Below, piece by piece: positions 37,664 to 45,191 of a stretch of DNA of 64,000 nt. The notes under the pieces are model-generated. The model worked only from the letters and a program-made list of their open reading frames with translations. It did not search any database and was not told where the DNA came from. Position numbers and translations under genes: made by a program. This DNA comes from CALMNV01 sp035688975. Its GTDB lineage: Bacteria > Actinomycetota > Actinomycetes > Actinomycetales > Dermatophilaceae. The stretch's first letter is position 1; every line of letters begins with the position of its first letter. The DNA is taken from contig NZ_DASSMH010000059.1 of NCBI RefSeq assembly GCF_035688975.1, forward strand, positions 1 to 64,000. The letters are read 5' to 3'.

Positions 37664-37785
37664 GATCACCTGGGGGATCACCTGGCGGATCAACTGGCGG
37701 ATCAACTGGCGGATCAACTGGCGGATCAACTGGCGGACGGTGCTGCTATGGCGACACCTCTCGCCAGTTGATCCGCCAGTTGATC
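37664..37785. repeat. 12-bp tandem repeat array with inverted copies
   Basis: Six 12-bp units (37664-37735; GATCACCTGGGG, GATCACCTGGCG, then GATCAACTGGCG four times) are followed after 26 bp by two reverse-complement units (CGCCAGTTGATC, 37762-37785). Together they can form a 24-bp-stem hairpin or cruciform. Unlike most repeats here it lies between divergent genes, upstream of both start codons (37606 minus, 37854 plus). Confidence 0.85.
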
Positions 37786-37853
37786 GCTCGTCAGCGGGTC
37801 GCGCCACCTGGGGACCCCGGGATGCCCCCACGGCGTGCCCTAGGGTCGTGCCC

Positions 37854-38639
37854 ATGAGCGACGTCCTGGCCTTCGCGGGTGTCACGGTGCGACGCGGTGC
37901 CGTCACCCTCCTCGACGACGTGACGTGGGAGGTCGAGGAGGGTGAGCGCTGGGTCGTGCTCGGCCCCAACGGCGCCGGCAAGACGACGCTGCTGCAGATC
38001 GCGTCCGCCCGGATGCACCCCACGACGGGCGTGGCGGGAGTCCTCGGAGAGGTGCTCGGGGCCGTCGACGTCTTCGAGCTGCGGCCGCGGATCGGTCTGG
38101 CGAGCTCGGCGATGGCCGAGCGGATCCCCGGGGACGAGGTCGTCGCCGACGTCGTGGTCACCGCCTCCTACGGCATCGTCGGCCGGTGGCGCGAGAGCTA
38201 CGACCAGCTCGACCATGCACGCGCCGGGGGGCTGCTGCGCGCGCTCGGCGCCGAGCACCTCGCCGACCGTCGCTTCCGCACCCTGAGCGAGGGCGAGCGC
38301 AAGCGCGTGCAGATCGCCCGGGCCCTGATGACCGATCCCGAGCTCATGCTGCTCGACGAGCCGGCGGCCGGCCTCGACCTCGGCGGACGCGAGGACCTCG
38401 TGCGCCGCCTCGGTGAGCTCGCGGCGGACACGGAGGCGCCCGCTCTTGTCCTCGTGACCCACCACGTCGAGGAGATCCCGCCGTCGTTCACGGACGTGCT
38501 CATGGTCCGCGAGGGGCGGGTCGTCGCCGCCGGCCCGCTCGAGCTGACGATGACCGAGGCCAACCTGTCCCAGACCTTCGGGCTGCCGCTCGTGCTCGAG
38601 CGTCACGGCGACCGCTGGTCCGCCCGAGCCCGGACCTGA
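37854..38639 (+). CDS. ABC transporter ATP-binding protein
   Basis: 261 residues. Walker A GPNGAGKTT, signature LSEGERKRVQIARAL (SEG instead of SGG), Walker B LMLLDEPAAGLDL and H-loop LVLVTHHVEEIP. The LSEGE signature and HHVEEIP are known from a subgroup of stand-alone ATPases related to ModF and YlmA types. No permease gene lies beside it. TAGGGT (37841-37846) 7 nt upstream gives a leaderless start. The substrate is unknown. Confidence 0.88.
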   Translation: MSDVLAFAGVTVRRGAVTLLDDVTWEVEEGERWVVLGPNGAGKTTLLQIASARMHPTTGVAGVLGEVLGAVDVFELRPRIGLASSAMAERIPGDEVVADVVVTASYGIVGRWRESYDQLDHARAGGLLRALGAEHLADRRFRTLSEGERKRVQIARALMTDPELMLLDEPAAGLDLGGREDLVRRLGELAADTEAPALVLVTHHVEEIPPSFTDVLMVREGRVVAAGPLELTMTEANLSQTFGLPLVLERHGDRWSARART

Positions 38640-38845
38640 CCGCTCACCTGACGCTGACGCTGACCTGACCCCTCGGCCCGAGCCACGGCCCCGGTGGCGC
38701 CCGCGGACGGCCAGTTCGCAGGTTCTCCTCCCTGCGCAGGGAACCAGAGGAGAATGGACGACGTCCGAGGTGTTCGACGACACGACGGCCCCGCGGTGCG
38801 ACCTGCAGCTCGACCCGCGGCCCGAGACGGAAGCCAGGTGGGACG

Positions 38846-39292
38846 GTGTTCGACGATCAGGCGTGGGTGGTCTGGCTTGGGCTGGCGCTCGTCCTCGTCG
38901 GCGTCGAGGCGGCCACCGTCGACTTCACCTTCCTCATGCTGGCCGGCGGTGCGCTGGGCGGCACGGTGGCCGCGGCCATGGGGGCTCCGTTCGCCGCGCA
39001 GGCGGTCGTGTCCGCCGTCGTCGCCGTCGTGCTCCTGCTCACCGTGCGCCCCTGGCTCAAGGAGCACTTCACCGTCGCCCACCGAGAGCTCATGGGCGCG
39101 CAGGCCAACGTCGGGCGATCGGCATACGTCCTCGACCGGGTCGGGCCGGCGAGCGGGCGGATCAAGCTGGCCGGTGAGACGTGGAGTGCGCGCAGCACCG
39201 GCGCGACCATCGAGCCGGGCGAGGAGGTCATCGTCGAGTCGATCGACGGAGCCACCGCGGTGGTGAGCCGGGCGAGGGTGGCCGGCGGCTGA
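38846..39292 (+). CDS. NfeD family membrane protein
   Basis: 148 residues from GTG. Two to three N-terminal transmembrane helices (WVVWLGLALVLVGVEAA; FTFLMLAGGALGGTVAAA; VVSAVVAVVLLLTV) precede a C-terminal OB-fold domain (GRSAYVLDRVGPASG; EEVIVESIDGATAVV). NfeD proteins occur with SPFH/stomatin proteins in membrane microdomains, and one follows directly. The 206 bp upstream hold only a short CTGACG repeat near 38646-38668 and no gene. Confidence 0.88.
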   Translation: MFDDQAWVVWLGLALVLVGVEAATVDFTFLMLAGGALGGTVAAAMGAPFAAQAVVSAVVAVVLLLTVRPWLKEHFTVAHRELMGAQANVGRSAYVLDRVGPASGRIKLAGETWSARSTGATIEPGEEVIVESIDGATAVVSRARVAGG

Positions 39293-39379
39293 CGGGCCAG
39301 AACTCGCGGGCGGCCGTCCCGGCCTCCTGCATCGGGCGCCCTCGACGCTGGGGCGCAGGGAACGAGGGAGAAGGTTGAC

Positions 39380-40573
39380 GTGGATCCGGTAGTCATCATT
39401 CCAGTGCTCATCGTTGTGGTGGCGCTCATCATCGTGCTGCGCACGGTGCGGATCGTTCCGCAGCAGACCGCGCAGATCATCGAGCGCCTCGGCAGCTATG
39501 ACCGGACGCTGACGGCGGGGATCCACTTCCTGATCCCGTTCGTCGACAAGGTGCGCGCCACCATCGACCTGCGCGAGCAGGTGGTGACCTTCCCGCCGCA
39601 GCCGGTCATCACCTCCGACAACCTCGTCGTGAGCATCGACACGGTCATCTACTACTCGGTGACGGCCGCCAAGGACGCCGTCTACGAGATCGCGAACTTC
39701 ATCCAGGGCATCGAGCAGCTCACCGTGACGACGCTGCGCAACGTCATCGGCTCCCTCGACCTCGAGCAGACGCTGACCAGCCGTGACCAGATCAACGGCC
39801 AGCTGCGCGGGGTGCTCGACGAGGCGACCGGCAGGTGGGGCATCCGCGTCAACCGGGTCGAGCTCAAGGCCATCGACCCGCCCCACTCGGTGCAGGACTC
39901 GATGGAGAAGCAGATGCGGGCCGAGCGTGACCGCCGGGCCGCCATCCTCACCGCCGAAGGGTTCAAGCAGTCCGCCATCCTCACGGCCGAGGGCGAGAAG
40001 CAGAGCCAGATCCTGCGCGCCGAGGGCTCGGCGCAGGCCCGGATCCTCGAAGCCCAAGGGCAGGCACGTGCCATCCAGCAGGTCTTCGGTGCCATCCACC
40101 GCGGCAAGCCGACCCAGAAGCTGCTCGCCTACCAGTACCTGCAGGTGCTTCCCCAGCTCGCCCGGGGCGACTCGAACAAGATGTGGATCGTCCCCTCTGA
40201 GCTCACCGAGGCCCTGCGCGGCATCGGCGGGGCGCTGGGCGGGCTCAACGGGTCGAGCGCGCAGACCGACGAGGAGGACGAGTGGCTCGACCCCGGCGCC
40301 CTCGACGACGACGCCTTCGCGGAGACGATCCTCGAGGACTCGGCCAAAGCGCTCGCCGAGGCACGCGGGCAGGCTGCCCAGGCCAGCGCCGAGTCGACCG
40401 AGCACGCGTCCCCGGCGCATCGGGCGCAGCCGCCGATCCAGCCGCCGGCCGACCAGGTGCCGGTGCGGCCCACGTCGCCCGAGCCGTCGGTCGAGACACC
40501 GATCCAGCAGCCACCACAGGCGCAGCAGCCGCCGCACGCGCTGCCCGACGCGGCGCAGGCGCCCGGCCGCTGA
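39380..40573 (+). CDS. SPFH/band 7 (stomatin, QmcA-like) protein
   Basis: 397 residues from GTG 39380 with GGGAGAAGG just upstream. One N-terminal helix (VIIPVLIVVVALIIVLRTV), then the SPFH domain (RIVPQQTAQIIERLGSYDRTL; FVDKVRATIDLREQVV), a coiled-coil (AEGEKQSQILRAEGSAQARIL), and a C-terminal QYLQVLPQLARGDSNKMWIVPSE. After residue about 300 a proline and glutamine-rich tail of low complexity follows. Likely a scaffold of membrane microdomains together with NfeD. Confidence 0.92.
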   Translation: MDPVVIIPVLIVVVALIIVLRTVRIVPQQTAQIIERLGSYDRTLTAGIHFLIPFVDKVRATIDLREQVVTFPPQPVITSDNLVVSIDTVIYYSVTAAKDAVYEIANFIQGIEQLTVTTLRNVIGSLDLEQTLTSRDQINGQLRGVLDEATGRWGIRVNRVELKAIDPPHSVQDSMEKQMRAERDRRAAILTAEGFKQSAILTAEGEKQSQILRAEGSAQARILEAQGQARAIQQVFGAIHRGKPTQKLLAYQYLQVLPQLARGDSNKMWIVPSELTEALRGIGGALGGLNGSSAQTDEEDEWLDPGALDDDAFAETILEDSAKALAEARGQAAQASAESTEHASPAHRAQPPIQPPADQVPVRPTSPEPSVETPIQQPPQAQQPPHALPDAAQAPGR

Positions 40574-40630
40574 GGTCGCCTGACGGCGACCGGCCGGGCG
40601 GACACCCGGTCACCCTTGTAGGGTGGCCGG

Positions 40631-41398
40631 GTGTCTGTCTGGACGGCCCTGCTCATCGCGCTGGCCGGCACCGGGGCGGGGCTGATCAACACAATCGTCG
40701 GATCGGGCACGCTGCTCACCTTCCCCACGCTGCTCTTCTTCGGGGTGAGCCCGCTCGTCGCCAACGTGTCCAACAACATCGGACTCGTCGCCGGGGGCAT
40801 CACCGGGTCATGGGGCTACCGCGCGGAGCTGACCGGCCAGGCCCCGACCCTGCGGCGGCTCATGCCCCTGTCGTTCGCCGGCTCGGTCGTCGGGGCGGGG
40901 CTGCTCCTCGTGCTGCCGGCGAGCGCCTTCCGGTCCATCGTGCCCGTCCTCATCCTGATCGCGCTCGCGCTGGTCCTCGTGGGGCCGCGGCTGCAGGCCC
41001 GGATGGCGGTGCGGCACGACGGCGCCGACCCGCCCTGGCACGCGCCGGTCCTCGGCGCCGGGGTCTTCGTCGCGGGCATGTACGGCGGCTACTTCGGGGC
41101 CGCTCAGGGCGTGCTGCTCATGGGCCTCTTCAGCCTGCTCAGCGCGGAGCCGCTGCAACGGCTCAACGCCTACAAGAACGTCCTCGCGCTCATCGTCAAC
41201 GTCGTCGCCGCCGTCGTCTTCGTCCTCTTCGCGCGCAGCTCGATCGACTGGCCGATCGTCGGCCTCGTCGCAGTGGGGGCCTTCGCCGGCGGCGTGCTCG
41301 GGGCCCATGTCGGTCGACGGATCCCGCCGGCGGTCCTGCGCGGGATCATCGTGACCATCGGCGTCGTCGCGGTCGTCAGGCTCCTCTGGTTCTCGTGA
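40631..41398 (+). CDS. TSUP family (TauE/SafE) permease
   Basis: 255 residues from GTG 40631 with about eight transmembrane helices. TSUP marks are the repeats GLINTIVGSGTLLTFPTLLFFGVSP and VAGMYGGYFGAAQGVLLM. Members move sulfite, sulfonates or sulfoacetate; the substrate here is not known. TAGGGT (40619-40624) lies 6 nt before the start, a leaderless promoter. Confidence 0.9.
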   Translation: MSVWTALLIALAGTGAGLINTIVGSGTLLTFPTLLFFGVSPLVANVSNNIGLVAGGITGSWGYRAELTGQAPTLRRLMPLSFAGSVVGAGLLLVLPASAFRSIVPVLILIALALVLVGPRLQARMAVRHDGADPPWHAPVLGAGVFVAGMYGGYFGAAQGVLLMGLFSLLSAEPLQRLNAYKNVLALIVNVVAAVVFVLFARSSIDWPIVGLVAVGAFAGGVLGAHVGRRIPPAVLRGIIVTIGVVAVVRLLWFS

Positions 41399-41460
41399 GG
41401 GTCGGCTGGTTCTCGTGACGGTCGGCGCGCCCGCGCCCGTGCGGGTAGGTCGCCTCCCCG

Positions 41461-41497
41461 CTACGCCACTGCTGCCCCAGCGGGAGCAGTGACGTAG
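41461..41497. terminator. Bidirectional terminator hairpin between TSUP and ptsI
   Basis: CTACG-CC-ACTGCT at 41461-41473 pairs with AGCAGT-GA-CGTAG at 41485-41497, an 11-bp stem with a 2x2 internal mismatch and an 11-nt loop. It sits between convergent genes. A weak C-rich stretch precedes it. Confidence 0.7.
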
Positions 41498-41546
41498 CGG
41501 TGGAGGCGGGCACCGGCGCAGCTGCGGTGCGCGGTGGCGGCGGCGC

Positions 41547-43295
41547 CTACCTGCCGAGCGCCTCGGCAGCGGCCGCGCGGGCCGCCGCCGGGTCGGGGGC
41601 CGCGAGCGCGACCTCCGCGGCCTGCTCGCACTGCGCCACCGACACCGAGCCGATGGACGTGCCGACCCGACGCAGCGCGGACACGGCCATCGACAGGCTG
41701 GTCACCCCGAGGCCGACGAGCACGCAGGCGAGGAGCGGGTCGGCCGCGGCCTCGCCGCAGACCCCGACGGGCTTGCCCACGGCGCGGCCGGCCGCCGCCG
41801 TGATGGCCACCAGGTGGAGCACCGCCGGCTGCCACGTGTCGGTGAGGCTCGCGAGGTCGGCGCTCAGCCGGTCGGCCGCCATGGTGTACTGCGACAGGTC
41901 GTTGGTGCCGATCGACAGGAAGTCGACGTGCTCGAGCAGGCGGTGCGCGAGCAGCGCCGCGGACGGGATCTCGATCATGACGCCCGGCACGAGCGAGCGG
42001 GTCCGGCAGAGCGCGGCGAAGGCCTCGGCCTCCGAGACGGTCGCCACCATGGGGGCCATGACCCACGGCGTCGTGCTGGTCTCGGCCGCGGCCTGGGCGA
42101 TCGCGTCGAGCTGGCGGGAGAGCAGCCCCGGGTTCCGGCTGGCGAGGCGCAGCCCCCGGACGCCGAGGGCCGGGTTCTCCTCGTTGGGCAGCGTGGCGAA
42201 CTTCATCGGCTTGTCGGACCCGGCGTCGAGCGTCCGGATGACGACGCGGCGGCCACCGAACGCGTCGAGCACATCGGCATACAGCCGGGCCTGCTCCTCG
42301 ACGGAGGGCTCGGTGTCGCGGCCGAGGAAGGCCAGCTCGCTGCGGAAGAGCCCGACCCCCTCGCTGGGCTCCGCCGCCGCCAAGCGCGCGGTGGGGCCGT
42401 CCTGCACGTTGGCGTAGATCGCCACCCGCCGCCCGTCCGCGGTCTGGCCGGGACCACGCCACGCCTCGGCCGCGGCGCGCTCGGAGCGGTCCGCGGTGAC
42501 CAGCCGCTCGACCTCCTGCGGGTCGGGGTGCAGGAGCACCTCGCCGGCGGTGCCGTTGACGAGGACCTGGGTGCCGACCGGGATGTCGTCGACGGGGACG
42601 GCCACCACGCAGGGGATCCCGAGCTGCCGGGCGATGATCGCCGTGTGGCTCGTCGGCCCACCGAGGCTCGTCGCGAGGGCGACGACGCGGGTGGGGTCGA
42701 GCGTCGCGGTGTCCGCCGGTGCGAGGTCGGGGGCGAGGAGCACGGACGGCTCGGGCGGAATGGTGATGCCGGGCTCCGGCAGGCCCCGCAGCTCGGCGAC
42801 GAGGCGCCCGCACAGGTCGCGCAGGTCGGTGACGCGCTCGGCCATGAGCCCACCGAGCTTCTCGAGCATGGCCGCGAACTGGTCGACGGCGGTCACCGTC
42901 GCGGCCTCCGCACTGGCACCGCCGCGCACCGCCTTCTCGACGGCCTTGCGCAGGCCCTTGTCGCCGACCAGACCGACCTGGGCGACGAGCACCTCGGCGA
43001 CGACTCCCGAGGCGGCCTCGGCCCGCGCCCGCAGGCGCGCGGACACGGCGTCCACCGCCGCGGCATACCGCGCGATCTCGTGCTCGGGCTCGCCGCCGGG
43101 GAGGGTGAGCACACCCGCGAGGTCGACCGGGGGCGCGGGCCGGATGACCGGCCCGAAGGCGATGCCGCCCACGACCGGCGTCCCGGTCCGGCGCCCCGAG
43201 AGCACGTCACGCAGGGATCCCGGAAGCGGCACGGCGGGCGGGACGGCCGAGGCTCCTGTCGTCGTGCTGGGCGAGCTGGTCGTCGGCTCGGTCAT
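41547..43295 (-). CDS. ptsI: PTS Enzyme I (phosphoenolpyruvate-protein phosphotransferase)
   Basis: 582 residues. Enzyme I takes phosphate from PEP and passes it to HPr. The active histidine is His217 in LGGPTSHTAIIARQLGIP. PEP-binding motifs: GLFRSELAFLGRD, VMAPMVATVSE and EIPSAALLAHRLLEHVDFLSIGTNDL, and the cysteine motif GVCGEAAADPL. ATG 43295 has GGAGGA 4 nt upstream; an earlier start would add 7 residues. It is divergent from fruR. Confidence 0.95.
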   Translation of the reverse strand: MTEPTTSSPSTTTGASAVPPAVPLPGSLRDVLSGRRTGTPVVGGIAFGPVIRPAPPVDLAGVLTLPGGEPEHEIARYAAAVDAVSARLRARAEAASGVVAEVLVAQVGLVGDKGLRKAVEKAVRGGASAEAATVTAVDQFAAMLEKLGGLMAERVTDLRDLCGRLVAELRGLPEPGITIPPEPSVLLAPDLAPADTATLDPTRVVALATSLGGPTSHTAIIARQLGIPCVVAVPVDDIPVGTQVLVNGTAGEVLLHPDPQEVERLVTADRSERAAAEAWRGPGQTADGRRVAIYANVQDGPTARLAAAEPSEGVGLFRSELAFLGRDTEPSVEEQARLYADVLDAFGGRRVVIRTLDAGSDKPMKFATLPNEENPALGVRGLRLASRNPGLLSRQLDAIAQAAAETSTTPWVMAPMVATVSEAEAFAALCRTRSLVPGVMIEIPSAALLAHRLLEHVDFLSIGTNDLSQYTMAADRLSADLASLTDTWQPAVLHLVAITAAAGRAVGKPVGVCGEAAADPLLACVLVGLGVTSLSMAVSALRRVGTSIGSVSVAQCEQAAEVALAAPDPAAARAAAAEALGR

Positions 43296-43381
43296 CGCGT
43301 CCTCCGTCCGCCGCACGGCGACATCGCCGCGGGTCGTGGTGTTGGTTTGCGTGGGCTCTTCGTGAAATTACGGCCCAGACC

Positions 43382-43412
43382 CTTGACAGGTCAAGAGATC
43401 CGGGCGTAAAAC
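43382..43412. promoter_or_regulatory. fruR/ptsI intergenic promoter with palindrome
   Basis: CTTGAC-AG-GTCAAG (43382-43395) is a perfect 6-bp inverted repeat overlapping a -35 box TTGACA (43383-43388); TAAAAC (43407-43412) stands 18 bp downstream as -10 for fruR. The AT-rich stretch AAAACAAACGATTACAACA follows. FruR of the DeoR family commonly binds such repeats, so autorepression is likely. AGGAGG (43441-43446) precedes fruR. Confidence 0.6.
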
Positions 43413-43451
43413 AAACGATTACAACATCGACTGCGCATCGAGGAGGGCCGG

Positions 43452-44219
43452 ATGTACGCCGAAGAGCGCCAACAGGCCTTGGCATCCATGGTCCTCCGGG
43501 ACCGCCGGATTGTGGTGAGTGACGCGGCAGAGCATTTCGGCGTCACGACCGAGACGGTGCGCCGCGACCTCGCGACCCTCGAGCGCCTCAACCTCGTGCG
43601 CCGGGTCCACGGGGGAGCGGTGCCGGCCGATGTCCTCACCACCGTCGAGCTCGACGTGCCGCAGCGCCGCCGCGCGGCCGAGGCGGAGAAGGCGCGCATC
43701 GGCAAGGCGGCGCTCGACCTGCTTCCCGGCCCGGAGGGCAGCATCCTGCTCGACGCTGGGACGACCACCGCCCAGCTCGCCGCCGCGATCCCCGCGGACT
43801 CGAGGCTGACCGTCATCACCAACGACGGCGCGGTCGTCGAGCGGCTCAACGAGCACCGCGGGCTCGAGCTCTACCAGCTCGGCGGCCGGGTCCGGCCGAC
43901 GACCCGGGCCGCCGTCGGTCCGCGCACCCTCACGGTGCTCTCCGACCTGCGGGTCGACGTCGCCTTCCTCGGCACCAACGGCCTCAGCCTCGAGCACGGC
44001 CTGTCCACCCCGGACCCCGACGAGGCGGCCGTCAAGACGGCCATGATCGCGGCCGCGAGGCGAGTCGTCGTCCTCGCCGACTCCAGCAAGCTCGGCCGGG
44101 AGAGCCTCATCCGCTTCGGGAGACTCGACCAGGTCGACGTGGTGGTCACCGACGCGGGCGCCCCGCCGGACGTCGTGGCGGCCCTGGAGGCACGCGACAT
44201 CGACGTGGTGGTCGCATGA
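43452..44219 (+). CDS. fruR: DeoR/GlpR family repressor of the fructose operon
   Basis: 255 residues. The N-terminal winged HTH (VVSDAAEHFGVTTETVRRDLATLE) and the phosphosugar-sensing domain (LLDAGTTTAQLAAAI; LGTNGLSLEHGLSTPD) match DeoR regulators such as FruR. The gene overlaps fruK by 4 bp (ATGA). The likely inducer is fructose-1-phosphate or fructose-1,6-bisphosphate. Confidence 0.92.
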   Translation: MYAEERQQALASMVLRDRRIVVSDAAEHFGVTTETVRRDLATLERLNLVRRVHGGAVPADVLTTVELDVPQRRRAAEAEKARIGKAALDLLPGPEGSILLDAGTTTAQLAAAIPADSRLTVITNDGAVVERLNEHRGLELYQLGGRVRPTTRAAVGPRTLTVLSDLRVDVAFLGTNGLSLEHGLSTPDPDEAAVKTAMIAAARRVVVLADSSKLGRESLIRFGRLDQVDVVVTDAGAPPDVVAALEARDIDVVVA

Positions 44220-45166
44220 TCGTCACGCTGACCGCGAACCCGTCGATCGACCGGACGATGGCCCTCGGGCGCCCGCTCGAGCGCGGCGGGGTGGTGTCCG
44301 CCGCGTCGGTGACGGACGAGCCCGGGGGCAAGGGCGTCAACGTCGCCAGGGTGCTCTCGCTCGCCGGTGCCGCCGCCACCGCGGTCCTGCCCGCGGACGC
44401 CGGCGACCCGCTGCTCGCCGGCTTGTCCGCGGCCGGGGTGCAGCCGGTGCCCGTGCCGGTCGGGCGAGCGGCCAGGGTCAACATCACCATCACCGAGCCG
44501 GACGGGACGACGACGAAGGTCAACGACGCCGGGCGACCCCTGCCCGCGAAGGTGCTGGACGCGCTCGGTGACCGACTGCTCGAGGCGTCGCTGCCGGGTG
44601 GCTGGGTGGTCCTCGCCGGCTCCCTGCCCCCCGGTGTGCCCGAGGACTGGTATGCCGTGCTGACCGAGCGCCTGCAGTCCGCCGGGCGGCGCGTGGCCGT
44701 CGACACGTCGGGCCGTCCGCTGACCGAGACCGTCCGCCGCTCGGGGCGCCGGCCCGACCTGCTCAAGCCCAACGCCGACGAGCTCGCCTCGTTGACCGGG
44801 GACGACCCCGCGCAGCTCGAGGGCGACGTGCGCCGGGCCGAGCAGGCGGCGCGGCGCCTGGTGTCCGAGGGCGTGGGCGCGATCCTGCTCACCCTCGGAG
44901 CGTCCGGTGCCCTCCTCGTCACGGCCGAGGGCACGTGGCAGGCCACGCCGCCGCGGATCCGGGTGCGCAGCACGGTCGGCGCGGGCGACTCCAGCCTCGC
45001 CGGCTACCTGCTTGCCGAGGACCGGGGCGCCGACGCCCCGACCTGCCTGTCCGAGGCCGTCGCCTTCGGCGCGGCCGCGGCCTCACTCCCCGGCTCGACG
45101 ATGCCGCGGGAATCCGATCTTGACCGGGACGGCGTCGTCGTCTCCGCGTTCGACGCTGCTCGCTGA
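44216..45166 (+). CDS. fruK: 1-phosphofructokinase
   Basis: 316 residues of the PfkB family. It phosphorylates fructose-1-phosphate from the PTS to fructose-1,6-bisphosphate. Motifs: TANPSIDRTM, GGKGVNVARVLSLAG, VLAGSLPPGV and TVGAGDSSLAGYL, with GAGD as the anion hole and catalytic Asp. ATG overlaps the fruR stop. fruA follows. Confidence 0.95.
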   Translation: MIVTLTANPSIDRTMALGRPLERGGVVSAASVTDEPGGKGVNVARVLSLAGAAATAVLPADAGDPLLAGLSAAGVQPVPVPVGRAARVNITITEPDGTTTKVNDAGRPLPAKVLDALGDRLLEASLPGGWVVLAGSLPPGVPEDWYAVLTERLQSAGRRVAVDTSGRPLTETVRRSGRRPDLLKPNADELASLTGDDPAQLEGDVRRAEQAARRLVSEGVGAILLTLGASGALLVTAEGTWQATPPRIRVRSTVGAGDSSLAGYLLAEDRGADAPTCLSEAVAFGAAAASLPGSTMPRESDLDRDGVVVSAFDAAR

Positions 45167-45191
45167 GCAGCACCCCCAGGAAGGAATGCGC

